64,000 nucleotides of DNA. Source: Chrysemys picta bellii. Its lineage: Eukaryota > Chordata > Testudines > Emydidae. The notes under the pieces were generated by a model. It was not told the DNA's origin. It saw only the letters and a list, made by a program, of their open reading frames with translations, and searched no databases. Where the stretch lies: the NCBI RefSeq assembly GCF_011386835.1, contig NC_088792.1, positions 224,405,894 to 224,469,893 on the forward strand, given 5' to 3'. Every line of letters begins with the position of its first letter. Position 1 is the stretch's first letter. This document shows positions 1-9,150 of this stretch, piece by piece. Both the position numbers and the translations under genes were made by a program.

Positions 1-344
1 TAGGAGCTGTGTCTCTTTCAAGCTAATGACAAACAAGTAGCAAGAGAGCACCTCTCTAAGCTAAGGAAAAAGCTGGATTCAAAGTGGCAAGTAGAATCCC
101 CCCCCCCACCCCGAGTTGGTAACATGTAGCTCGGGCTACCAAAGTTAGAATAGAAATAATCTTACAGCTAGTAGTTAAGCAAGCATTTGCCTCCAAAATC
201 CTGAAGTTTTCTATCCTAGCCATGAAAGTATTGGCAAGCTCAAAAAAAAAAAAAAAAAAAAGATATTAAGCTTGTTAAACTACAGAGCACCATCTTTTTA
301 TATTAGAAAATAACTCATTTTTACACTATGTTATAGCAGCACAA
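1..344. other. Presumed PLAG1 intron, no gene seen
   Basis: No coding signal or clear transposon is visible here. A run of about 19 A residues starts at 241, and a C-rich run sits near 100-112. Assignment to a PLAG1 intron is inferred only from the promoter at 36.5-37.1 kb and known gene order. Confidence 0.4.
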
Positions 345-359
345 CAATGAATACTAGCA

Positions 360-741
360 AAAAGAACAGGAGTACTTGTGGCACCTTAGAGACTAACAAA
401 TTTATTTCAGCATAAGCTTTCGTGGGCTACAGCCCACGTCTTCACATGCATAGAGTGGAACACACAGACAGAAGATATTTATATATACAGAGAACATGAA
501 AAAGTGGAAGTACGCATACCAATTATAAGAGGCCAATCAATTGATGTATGCGTACTTCCACCTTTTCATGTTCTCTGTATGTATAAATATCTTCTGTCTG
601 TGTGTTCCACTCTATGCAGCTGAAGAAGTGAGCTGTAGCCCACGAAAGCTTATGCAGAAATAAATTTGTTAGTCTCTAAGGTGCCACAAGTACTCCTGTT
701 CTTTTTGTGGATACAGACTAACACGGCTGCTACTTTGTAAC
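360..741. mobile_element. Palindromic Penelope-derived insertion with 15-bp target duplication
   Basis: Seen: two arms of about 165 bp (roughly 360-530 and 540-706) are reverse complements at about 95% identity around a short AT-rich centre. The right arm carries about 35 extra bases (707-741) that the left arm lacks. The whole insert is flanked by an identical 15-bp direct repeat, caatgaatactagca (345-359 and 742-756), so it integrated as one unit. Each arm contains the segment CTGAAGA-hairpin-GAAA followed by the tail 'aaatttgttagtctctaagg', a repeat tail I recognise from turtle genomes. Known: Penelope-like elements carry hammerhead ribozymes in their terminal repeats and often insert in inverted or head-to-head arrangements. 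Inference: this is a head-to-head, truncated Penelope-type copy. A SINE derived from such a terminal repeat is the alternative. Confidence 0.6.
620..656 (+). ncRNA. Hammerhead-ribozyme-like core (decayed)
   Basis: CTGAAGA at 620-626 fits the CUGANGA box. A six-pair stem II follows (628-633 with 638-643, loop tgta, one A-C mismatch), then GAAA at 644-647. A short stem III (AGC with loop ttat) would end at 656. One extra A separates the box from stem II. The expected U before the cleavage site is A here, so self-cleavage is unlikely. The inverted copy on the minus strand (GAAA at 418-421, box at 439-445) has a full stem II but G in place of the essential C3 of the box. Both copies look inactivated by different changes. 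Confidence 0.4.
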
Positions 742-756
742 CAATGAATACTAGCA

Positions 757-2092
757 CAATGGTGTAATCACCTTTTCTGAACACGAACAGAAAAATTTTG
801 CTATGCATATCTTATTTAGTTTGTGGACATGTAAGAAATGAACTTACCAAACTTTACCATGAGCTAATATGTTATTTAAAAAGCCATAATATTGAAATCT
901 CTTTGTGTGCTTTCAGTGTTTAAAATGGACCTAAGTAATTTGAAATCTTCAGAACTCAGTTTGGGTTACTAGATATCCCAAATTATAAAATGAATTAAAG
1001 GAAATGAGTTGATTAGGGTTAACCAATCTGATCCCTGCAGCGTGTTGTGTGGTTTTTTTGTTTGTTTCTAGGATTTCTCTGGCACCACAGGGATGCTTTT
1101 CTGAGAACTTTGCAAAGACTATGATGCAAACAATTTTGGAGCTGTAAACTGAACTCTTGTCAATGTGCCTAAAGACTGTATACAGGTGGATTTGTATATT
1201 TCAAGATCAAAATAAAAATAATTCGCACAAATTCATGTTTAATATGGTGGAACTTCTCTAACAAAGGCAAAGAAACTCTTAGCTACTACAGTAGCAAAAT
1301 TTTATTTGCATGTATGAAAATGTCACTTTACATATAGAACAAATGATAGGCAATGGTGAATTCTGTATATGCATAAATTAGCATAACCAGAGTGCACAGT
1401 AATAATATCAGAATCAAATTCATTTATGTAATTGATATAATTTTCCATTTATTACCTTTCACAAAGTGTAATACAATCTTCTCAAAATCTCTTCAGATTC
1501 TAATAGCCATAGGCTATTAATCTCAAAAGAAGTTTTATGTACTTGTATCTTTGAAGTTAACTGTTTAACAAGTATAATTAGGTTGTGGTGCAAGGCAAAG
1601 TGGTATAATAGGTTAGCAATAACTTTTCACTTCTTGTGAAGGGGATTCTACTCCTGACCTGGTGCTGAATGCTTTCAGTAGTCAATAAAGTCAAATGACA
1701 TTTTGGTTGTCAGGTTCTAGTCCATTGGTAGAAAGTGAAAATGAAATTGATGAACTCATGCTAATCTTTCATTCATGCACTTTACGGCATATAGCAATAG
1801 TGGTTTTTTTTTGCTTTTCATTTTGTTTTTATTAAATAATAAATTAAATAATTTAACACAACTGACATGTCTCTTCTAGAGGCACCCAGAGCTGGAATTG
1901 CATGGAAAAAAGTAGCTCCCAGTCACATCACTTCTCTCTGTTCATTTGAGCTGCATTCGTACCATGTGCTGAAAAGTAGAACGTACCAATGAGTTTAGCA
2001 ATTTCACTTTGAAAGTCTGCTATGCAGGCAGCACAAAGGAACTGGCTGTGCTGGAAAAGCTACCAGGATGCCAAAAGGCAGGGCCAGTTTTT
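757..2092. other. AT-rich stretch, no confirmed gene
   Basis: No conserved coding frame or clear repeat was recognised. It contains one possible terminal-exon signature at 1072-1235, listed separately, and a T run near 1803. Confidence 0.4.
1072..1235 (+). other. Possible terminal exon of a non-coding transcript
   Basis: A pyrimidine-rich tract ends in tttctag at 1065-1071, which resembles a splice acceptor. About 140 bp later there is an AATAAA hexamer at 1211-1216. No open frame or known 3' UTR was recognised. It lies antisense to the presumed PLAG1 transcript. Chance occurrence in AT-rich DNA is a real alternative. Confidence 0.15.
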
Positions 2093-2312
2093 AAGTAGCA
2101 TGGTCTGAAGAATTAAGCATCGGACTGGGAATGAGAAAGTCTTGAATTCTAATTGCAACTCTGCCAATTCACCATGTGGCAAGTCACGTCATCTTTCTGT
2201 CTCAATTTCTCCAACTGTGAAATGGGGATAATATTTACCTTCCTGCCTAACAGGATTGTGAGGATTAGCTATTTAATGAGCACAAAGTACTATATAAATG
2301 CTAACTAGTAGT
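2093..2312 (+). mobile_element. MIR-type SINE
   Basis: The sequence carries the MIR core and 3' part in order: a 'ctcaatttctccaactgtgaa' -like block (about 2211-2222), then 'atggggataat', 'gattgtgaggatta', and 'aaatgctaactag' near 2297. This order matches the CORE-SINE MIR family, which is ancient in amniotes. The copy is diverged and shows no obvious target duplication. Confidence 0.75.
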
Positions 2313-2565
2313 ATTGAACAGGGCAAGCACAGTACAATGCCCTACACCGGAGAGATACACAGAATGCTACAGAAAAAGTTCCCATGGATTTGGGACAACT
2401 GTACAATTCACAAGTGATAGAAATAACGCTATCAAACAGAAATTAGTTTTACATCCATGTATTGAATGTACATGATACATATAAACACAACAGTCAAAAA
2501 AGTGTATTAAGGTCCCAATTCTGCCCTATGTCAGATGGCAACTGAATACCTCTCTGACTTCACTA

Positions 2566-2870
2566 AGACTTGGTGTACACTTAAAACTTACACTGATGGT
2601 GCTACAGTGCTCAGACTGAAAAATCCACAGCCTGAGCACTGTAGCTATGCCCATTCAGAGTGCTGTAGCTACGCCAACACCCCCCCCAGTGTAGACACAG
2701 ATAGGCTGATGGAAGAATGGTTTGCTGACCTAGCTACTGGCCCTTCGGGAAGTGGAGTTCTTACAGCAATGGAAAAACCCCTTCCATTGCTGCAGTCTGC
2801 ATCTACCCTATGGGGCTATGGCAGCATAGCTATGGCGTTGAAGCTATGCCCCCATAGTGCAGACATGGCC
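2566..2870. mobile_element. Non-autonomous DNA transposon, 'gtctacact' family (diverged)
   Basis: The left end reads like 'gacttggtgtacactt' and the right end, reverse complemented, like 'ataggccatgtctgcact', a degenerate inverted pair. The interior has self-complementary stretches ('cactgtagctatgcc' repeated). The same terminal motif recurs at 8616, 22027 and 42398. A 124-codon open frame crossing the element has no protein-like features and is treated as accidental. Confidence 0.45.
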
Positions 2871-4424
2871 TATGACTGCTTGGGGGGCAAACTGGGGCAC
2901 CAGTTTTAGTATGTTTTCTCACTAAAGCTATTCCCGTTAGAACACTGCGGGAGAAAGGGTGTATGCGTGTCTAAGATTTTCAGTTGCTATGCAGCAGTAA
3001 ATGTCCTAAAAACACTCCACTCTCCAAGAACCTGCTATTCTACCCGAAAAGGAAATAACTTTATAGAAAATTGATGATTTATATTAAAGAAAAATTTTCA
3101 CTTACATTTATTCAAGATGGCCATTGCTACTACTGCTGGAGCTCTGATGCTGGCTGAGTATATCAAGTGACCCTATGAGCTAAAATACAGAAGCCTTAGG
3201 AGAGCATAACTAAAGATGCAGCACACTTAGGACAACCCCACACCCCCATCTCCCACACATTTTGAAAGAGTTCTCATGGCTTTTTTTGCTTTAAATCTCA
3301 AGTAATATTCAATTAATAGTTTATTTTTTCCTATTAAACTTTCGTGGTTTGAATGGGGATTAAAAGGTAGGGTTTGTAAAGAGGCGTAGGTTTCTGTTGC
3401 ATGCTAAATTGCCTTTTAAAAGGTGAACAAACCACAAAGCTGGTATCAGCAAGCCTTTCTGAACAACTCAGAATATAGTAAAATTTTTGCCCAATTCAGT
3501 CAAACACACAAGTAAAGCATCATCCCTATTTTCAAGCAATCACCACCCTCTTCTGCTGCTAGTTATATCACCTATGCACCCATTTTGAAGTTTGTGAAAA
3601 CACAAAAAACAAACTACCAGTTGCCCTAGTGCATCTGAAGTGCGTGGGATACTTAAGATACTGCACTGCTGAAAAAAGAAAACAAATATGAGTTTAAAAA
3701 AAGACAAATGAGGGATATTTTTCATACAGCATTTCTTTCTTCATCCCAGCACGCCACCTGAATCAAGGAACTGTGCTATGGAAAAGCTATGTAGGAGGTG
3801 AAGGAAGTAGAGTCATTCGCACTCCCAGACTTTTGGATCCACTTCATGACTACTGTTGCAGATTGAGGGCTACAGTAACCACAGCTTCCTGCTGTGCTTC
3901 CTCTGTTCCACCAAGTTGGGAAGGGAGTGTGTGTGTGTGGAGGGATCCATGTATATTAACAGATCCACTAGTCCCTGACACAGCCCCACCTCCTAAACCC
4001 CTCCATGACTGAGCACAGGGAGCCATCACTAAGAAGTGCTGCATGGCACACAGTGGATGCTGGCTCCCTGCCCTTTCCTGGGGAGCTGCATCCAGTCTGG
4101 CTGCATCCAGGCTGCATCCTTGTTAGGAATCCATTCTTGCTGAAGCCTGAACCAGGAACCATGGGCTCCTAATGCGACATTGCTACCTATTTCAGCTATT
4201 ACAAAATCTTCACTGTTCATCAGTAGCCATGGCACGAGTATGCTCTTCAAAGTTTTCCGATCAATGCAATAGCCCTCAATCTTGAATTGCAAAAGCCTAT
4301 TTCCAAGGCTAGGATCCACTTGTACATCCACTATTATTTGCTTTGTTTTGGTTTATTTTGCTATTAGCTTTTATAACACTGGGATGAACACTGAAATTAT
4401 AATGCTTTTATATAACTCAGTGGT
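2871..4424. other. No gene or clear element seen
   Basis: Mostly AT-rich sequence. Short open frames around 3540-4331 overlap each other on both strands and show no recognisable domain. Confidence 0.4.
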
Positions 4425-4663
4425 GTGCCTTCACCTAAAATACGGTGTGCATTTATAGTCACCCCGTCTCCAACAGACTCTAGCGGAAATAGAAGAGACT
4501 GAAAGCCAGGCAATGAGAATGAAAAAACAGTTCATGTTAAGAGACTGAAAAGATTGGGACTGTTTATATTAGCTAGGAGACATGATAATAGTATACAAAA
4601 TAACTAATGATATAGACGAAAACCAAAGAGTCACTCAATGAAATTGAAATTCAGCAAATTTAA

Positions 4664-4704
<41 letters not shown>

Positions 4705-5040
4705 CTTGTTCACACTAAACAAAATTAGCCTGCGAGTTTTATTACCACAAGATATCATTAAGATCAAAAGCTTAGCAGGATTAAAAAAAGATTGGACATT
4801 TACATAGCTAACGAGACTATCCAGAATTATAACAGTAAGGATTGTTTTAAAAACAAGTTTTTTAGAAGGGCTATCAACTCTCATGCTTCAGGGGATAAAC
4901 CAAATAAATGTGGGTAGGGAGGGAACTTTCCCTTGGGAAGGTTATCCCATACAGGGTTTCTTGTATCTTCCTCTGAAGTATCTGGGACTGGCCACTATCA
5001 AGATAGGATGCTAGACTAGATGAAACACAAGTCTGAATTC
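4425..5040 (+). mobile_element. CR1 LINE 3' end
   Basis: The order of blocks follows a CR1 3' region: 'tagtcaccccgtctccaa', a segment coding-like for the reverse-transcriptase C-terminus, then the untranslated tail with 'gggactggccactatcaaga', 'aggatgctagactagatg' and 'gaattcctgtgt'. Frames are broken. An (AAT)n tract lies inside at 4664-4700. Confidence 0.65.
4664..4700 (+). repeat. (AAT)n microsatellite
   Basis: About 12 uninterrupted AAT units, within the CR1 remnant. Confidence 0.95.
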
Positions 5041-5591
5041 CTGTGTCATATAATATCTACAAGCCAAATCGATGGAGTAAAACAGTGTACATGTATGCAT
5101 GGAACTCCAAGTAGCAGCCTCGTATCTCCCTGGAGTTTCTTTTGAGACATGCAGTTCAACCTGCCTTGGATATAGTTGAATATGTTTTAAGACCTCAGGC
5201 ACTGGGATACCTGCCAGATGACAACAAATATGTATACATAATCTCATCTATTTAATCTTTCAGTGGAAACACTCTGCCCTCTAGATGTATCCCTGTAGGC
5301 TATGAACAGCGCACGTGTTTTACAGAAGACTTACTCCTGTCCAAGTAACAACTGAGAACTCTTCTAGCATCCGAACAATGCAAACTAGCTTCTCCCAAAA
5401 TTGAATGAAGATTGGTGAAAATATAGATAAATTACTTACTAAAAACACTTGAAGAGTTGCACAGAACCATCTTATCCTTATGGAACAGGGGTGTGTGTGG
5501 GGGGGGGGCATGGGAGCTTGGATCGTGCACTCTTCATGCTTATGTGATGACTATCAAGAATGCAGCCTTTTTTAAGCAATTGTAATGAAAT
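5041..5591. other. No gene or clear element seen
   Basis: Unassigned sequence between two CR1 fragments. A G run of nine lies near 5500. Confidence 0.35.
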
Positions 5592-6185
5592 GAACATAGG
5601 AAATCGCAAACTGAATCAGACCAGTGGTCCACCTAGCCCCATATCCTAGCCAATAGTGATCAGTACAGGGGAGGAAAGCATAAGAAATTCTTGAGTGGAC
5701 AATTGTGGGATAATCCATAATGGTGGTAATGTTTTTGCAGATAATAAAATTGCCTAGGATTAGAGAATACTGTGAAAAAATGCAGAGGGATTTAACAAAA
5801 TTAATTGACTAGGTAGCAAGATTGCAGATGAAATTCAGTGTCGATAAAATGCAAGGAAAGAAATAATCTGAACTATTCTCATACCCATTGATGAGTTCTA
5901 TATTTAGCCAGTCAGAAGAAAAAACTCCAGGGTGCAATTGTGGACAGCTCAGTTAAAACATATGCTCAATATTCAGTGGCAGTCAGAGGAACAATCAATG
6001 TTAAAACGTACAAAGATTGTGAACAAAATAAGTTTATATAGAAATCTATAATGCAGCCTTACTTGTAATACTATTTAGTTATGGTCACTCCATCTCAAAA
6101 AGAAACATCAGAAATAGAAGGGGTCCAGAAACAAGCAATGACAATTAGAAGGATACACAGATTTCTGGATAAAATATTCTCCATC
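5592..6185 (+). mobile_element. CR1 LINE reverse-transcriptase C-terminal remnant
   Basis: The first 100 bp ('atcagaccagtggtccacct' and following) resemble a CR1-type 3' untranslated block. From about 5720 the plus strand is coding-like for the end of CR1 ORF2: the translated pieces FADNTKL-like, CEKLQRDLTKLIDWVARWQM and MKFSVDK follow the order of the family's palm-to-thumb region. Further pieces resemble the 'YGHSISK...' segment near 6080. Several frameshifts and stops break it. It is a dead 5'-truncated copy, probably a different insertion from the one ending at 5040. Confidence 0.65.
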
Positions 6186-6539
6186 AGCACTTCATTTCTA
6201 CCTCACACAGGTCCACCTAACTATTAAAGCCACCTAGAAAATTAATACAACATACTTTTGTTCTGAAGCCAGGAACATTTAAGGCCTAAAAGGAAAAGTT
6301 AAGGCCTAAAAGTACATACCCTCTTCTCCTTCAACCATAGGTACGTTACCATTACCACAACTATAGTACACACATTACAGACCACATGCTGCAAACTTAA
6401 TTCTGTCCCCTAGAGATACCAATCTTTAATCCAGTTAAGTTCCTTTCACCAACACAACCAATTACCACACCAAACATCCACAACTATTGTGAAAAAAACA
6501 ATCTTATAAAGGAATGCATGCAAAAGAGGCAGAGATAGG
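6186..6539. other. No gene or clear element seen
   Basis: AT-rich, with a short direct repeat 'aggcctaaaag' near 6281 and 6301. Nothing else recognised. Confidence 0.35.
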
Positions 6540-6996
6540 TTATCAGAAGGAAATGGAATAGAAAGTTCAGTGTTTATAGGAGGAAAAGAAACAGAGGTCT
6601 GATGATCTCAAGGTTGTCTTTCTGAATGGTTTGTCTTCTCATTGTACATATGGGCCCTCAAATGGAAGGTCCTTCATAGAGGCCTCTCTTCTAAATGAGA
6701 CTCCAGAACCCATCAGTCACAAATATAGTCTCATGATTATAGTAGCTGTCACTAAAAATCTAGAAGCTGCGTCCAAAGCATTGTGAAACCCTCACATATT
6801 TTGTGACTTATCAGCCTTCATCAACTTTAGTCATTGCCTCTCTCCTGGCCTCTTCAGAAAGGTGCTCTACCAATGACAGGAGTTTATCCAGGGTAAGAAG
6901 TTATATTTGGCCAATAACCCCTACTAATTAGCTACAGGAGGAGAGAAATAGAACAAATCAAGGCTTTTTTCCGTCCCAGAAAATCAAAGTATATGG

Positions 6997-7213
6997 CAGG
7001 GATCGGCAACCTTTGGCATGTGGCTCACCAGGGTAAGCACCCTGGCGGGCTGGGCCTGTTTGTTTACCTGCTGCATCCACAGGTTCAGCTGATGGCGGCT
7101 CCCGCTGGCCGCGGTTTGCCGTCCCAGGCTAATGGGGGCGGCGGGAAGCAGCGGCCAGCACATCCCTCGCCACTTACCCTGGCGAGCAGCATGCCAAAGG
7201 TTGCCGATCCCTG
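6997..7213. mobile_element. Palindromic hAT-type MITE, 217 bp
   Basis: Terminal inverted repeat: 'cagggatcggcaacctttgg' at the left and its complement 'ccaaaggttgccgatccctg' at the right. An exact 8-bp target duplication, gtatatgg, flanks it (6989-6996 and 7214-7221). Eight-base duplication and the CAGGG-like ends are typical of the hAT superfamily. It is GC-rich inside an AT-rich host and interrupts the gag remnant. A relative is at 14402-14693. Confidence 0.85.
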
Positions 7214-8615
7214 GTATATGGCATATCTGTTCTTAGAGGCAGAGATGCCAATGAAAGTTCATGGCAAACTGATGCATCAGGCACAACCGGGGATCCAAGT
7301 ATAGGATGTGAATGGCATATTCAAAGCCCCTCAGGGATAGAATAGATGGGATCTGTCCTCTTGGAAGTAGATACGACTTCAGCAGAGTTTAGCCAAAAAT
7401 ACTCTGCAGGTTCTAAGATGCTTCCATTATTTGGAATGGCCACCTGCCTAAATTGTCTTAGGTTACTGTAAGACTCTAGATCAAGCACCTTTGAAAGCTG
7501 TCCCAAGATCTCCTCCTTGAAGCTTCTGACAGCATCAGGTGGAGAAGTTACACACTGCCTCATCCTGGATGGTAAAGGTGGTGAACCCTCAGAGGACTCT
7601 TGCATTGCACCCCTCATCTTCAGCATCCCATAAATCTGATCAGAGCCTAGGGAAGAAAACACCTGGAAAGACAAATCTGGTGGAAGGCAACTCTCTTTCC
7701 GTGATGAGAATCTGGCTGAAGTCTCTTTTGTGATTTCTCAGGAGGCCATTGTCTAAGCTTTTGACCTCAGGATTATTGTGCTCACATTGACCAATATGGA
7801 CAGCAGTCCCTGTTGACAAGGGAGATGAAAAACAGAGACACCCCCCACCTCCCTCCAGGATCAGAAGATTGCTAGGCAGTTACGTGGGTCTGTTGCAAGA
7901 CCAGAATACAGACCATCATCCTGACCAGAGAGCAAGTCAGGAGCCATAAGCTGCACCTGGCATCTTCAGGTAGTAAAGGACCCTAGAAAGATCTTCAGTG
8001 TCTATCACCCAGGCAGTTCTTGACACAAAATCTAGTCTTCCTTCAGAAGAGGGCCCACAGTCAAAGTTTGGATTGCTGAAGGTTCCCTGTTCAGAGTAAC
8101 AGAAGATGAGGAAGATAAGAGCCAGATACATTATATTAAGGAGAGTGTTGCTTCACCGTCTGTTAGGACACCTCTGGGACAAGACAAGAAGGAAATATCA
8201 ATGCCAAAGAAGCCAATGCTGAAGGCTGACACCTAGGCCTCAAGAATGGTTGAGGCCAAGGAGAGCAATACTGTGACATCTCCCACACTAATGAATTGGT
8301 TTTCTTTTTTTAATACTGTGGAGCAATCCAGCACTGACAGATATGGCACAGATGATCACTGGATCCTCTGCTCTCAGAATGGCAACAAAGCCAAAGAGGT
8401 TGATTCCACATCCGATATCATAGCTCTCTTTGCCAAAGTCCATGCTGAGGCAGCCTCAGTATAGACCTCCTGATCACCAGTATTGGACTTCAGTGCAAAG
8501 CTGCTTATCACCAACTCACCTCTCCTCTCCACTTCAACAACTTCTACTTAAACATCAAGAAATCCCTTAGCACTGACTTCACCAATCAGCACTACAGCTA
8601 GCCAACTAGGACTAA

Positions 8616-8894
8616 GGCCACATCTACATTACAAACTTACATCGCTATAACTACGTCTCTCAGGAGTGTGAAAAATCCACACCTCTGAGCAATGCAGTTA
8701 TATCAATCTAACCCCCAACGTAGACAGCGCTCTGTTGACGGGAGGGCATCTCCCATCGACATAGCTATCGTCTCTCAGGGAGGTGGATTAAAGTACGCCA
8801 ATGGGAGAAGCTCTCCCACTGGCATAACTGCATCTTCATTGAAGTGCTGCAGCTGTACCGCATTTTAAGCAGCGTGTTAAGTGTAGACCTGCCC
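8616..8894. mobile_element. Non-autonomous DNA transposon, 'gtctacact' family
   Basis: The left end is 'ggccacatctacatt' and the right end is 'gtgtagacctgccc', imperfect inverted repeats. The interior contains 'gtgaaaaatccacacc', shared with the copy at 22027-22264 ('gtgaaaaagccacacc'). Superfamily uncertain; target duplication not clear. Confidence 0.65.
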
Positions 8895-9150
8895 TTAGAC
8901 TCTTTAGAATCCCTTTATGTTGATCACATCAAGGGCTTAGCACTGTATTGGAATGAAGGAGTCTTTAAACTTCCTCAAACAAGGGCTTCTTGAGGCACCT
9001 CTGTTTGGGGAGCTGTAAGGACCTATAGGGATTATATCCACAACAGATCAAGCACTGGATTTACTCACCTGTCACCAACATTATAGCTTCATATGATGCA
9101 CTGATCTTAGCAGTGGACATCCCAGTTGCTGAGAGCTAACCAACAGGGCC

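Larger units (their letters stand above)
6540..9150 (-). pseudogene. DIRS-type retrotransposon gag remnant
   Basis: Read on the minus strand, 7674 to 7321 is an open stretch of about 117 residues with SFKEEILGQLSKVL, ILEPAEYFWLNSAEVV and STSKRTDPIYSIPEGL. That order resembles the capsid-like gag of vertebrate DIRS1-like elements, where a 'P-A-x-x-x-W-x-x-x' block precedes a 'KRA-x-x-x-Y' block. Further downstream on the same strand, after a MITE at 6997-7213, weakly similar pieces continue (a LVEHLSEEARREAMTKVDEG block near 6835, and a DLPFEGP block near 6650). Frames are broken many times. Two DNA transposons interrupt it (6997-7213, 8616-8894). No tyrosine recombinase or reverse transcriptase was seen. 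The family name rests on memory of the gag pattern, not on an alignment; another gag family is possible. Confidence 0.5.

Noticed and set aside
2535..2909. 124-codon open frame
   Set aside because: It runs across a MITE with inverted ends and has no domain or homologue-like composition.
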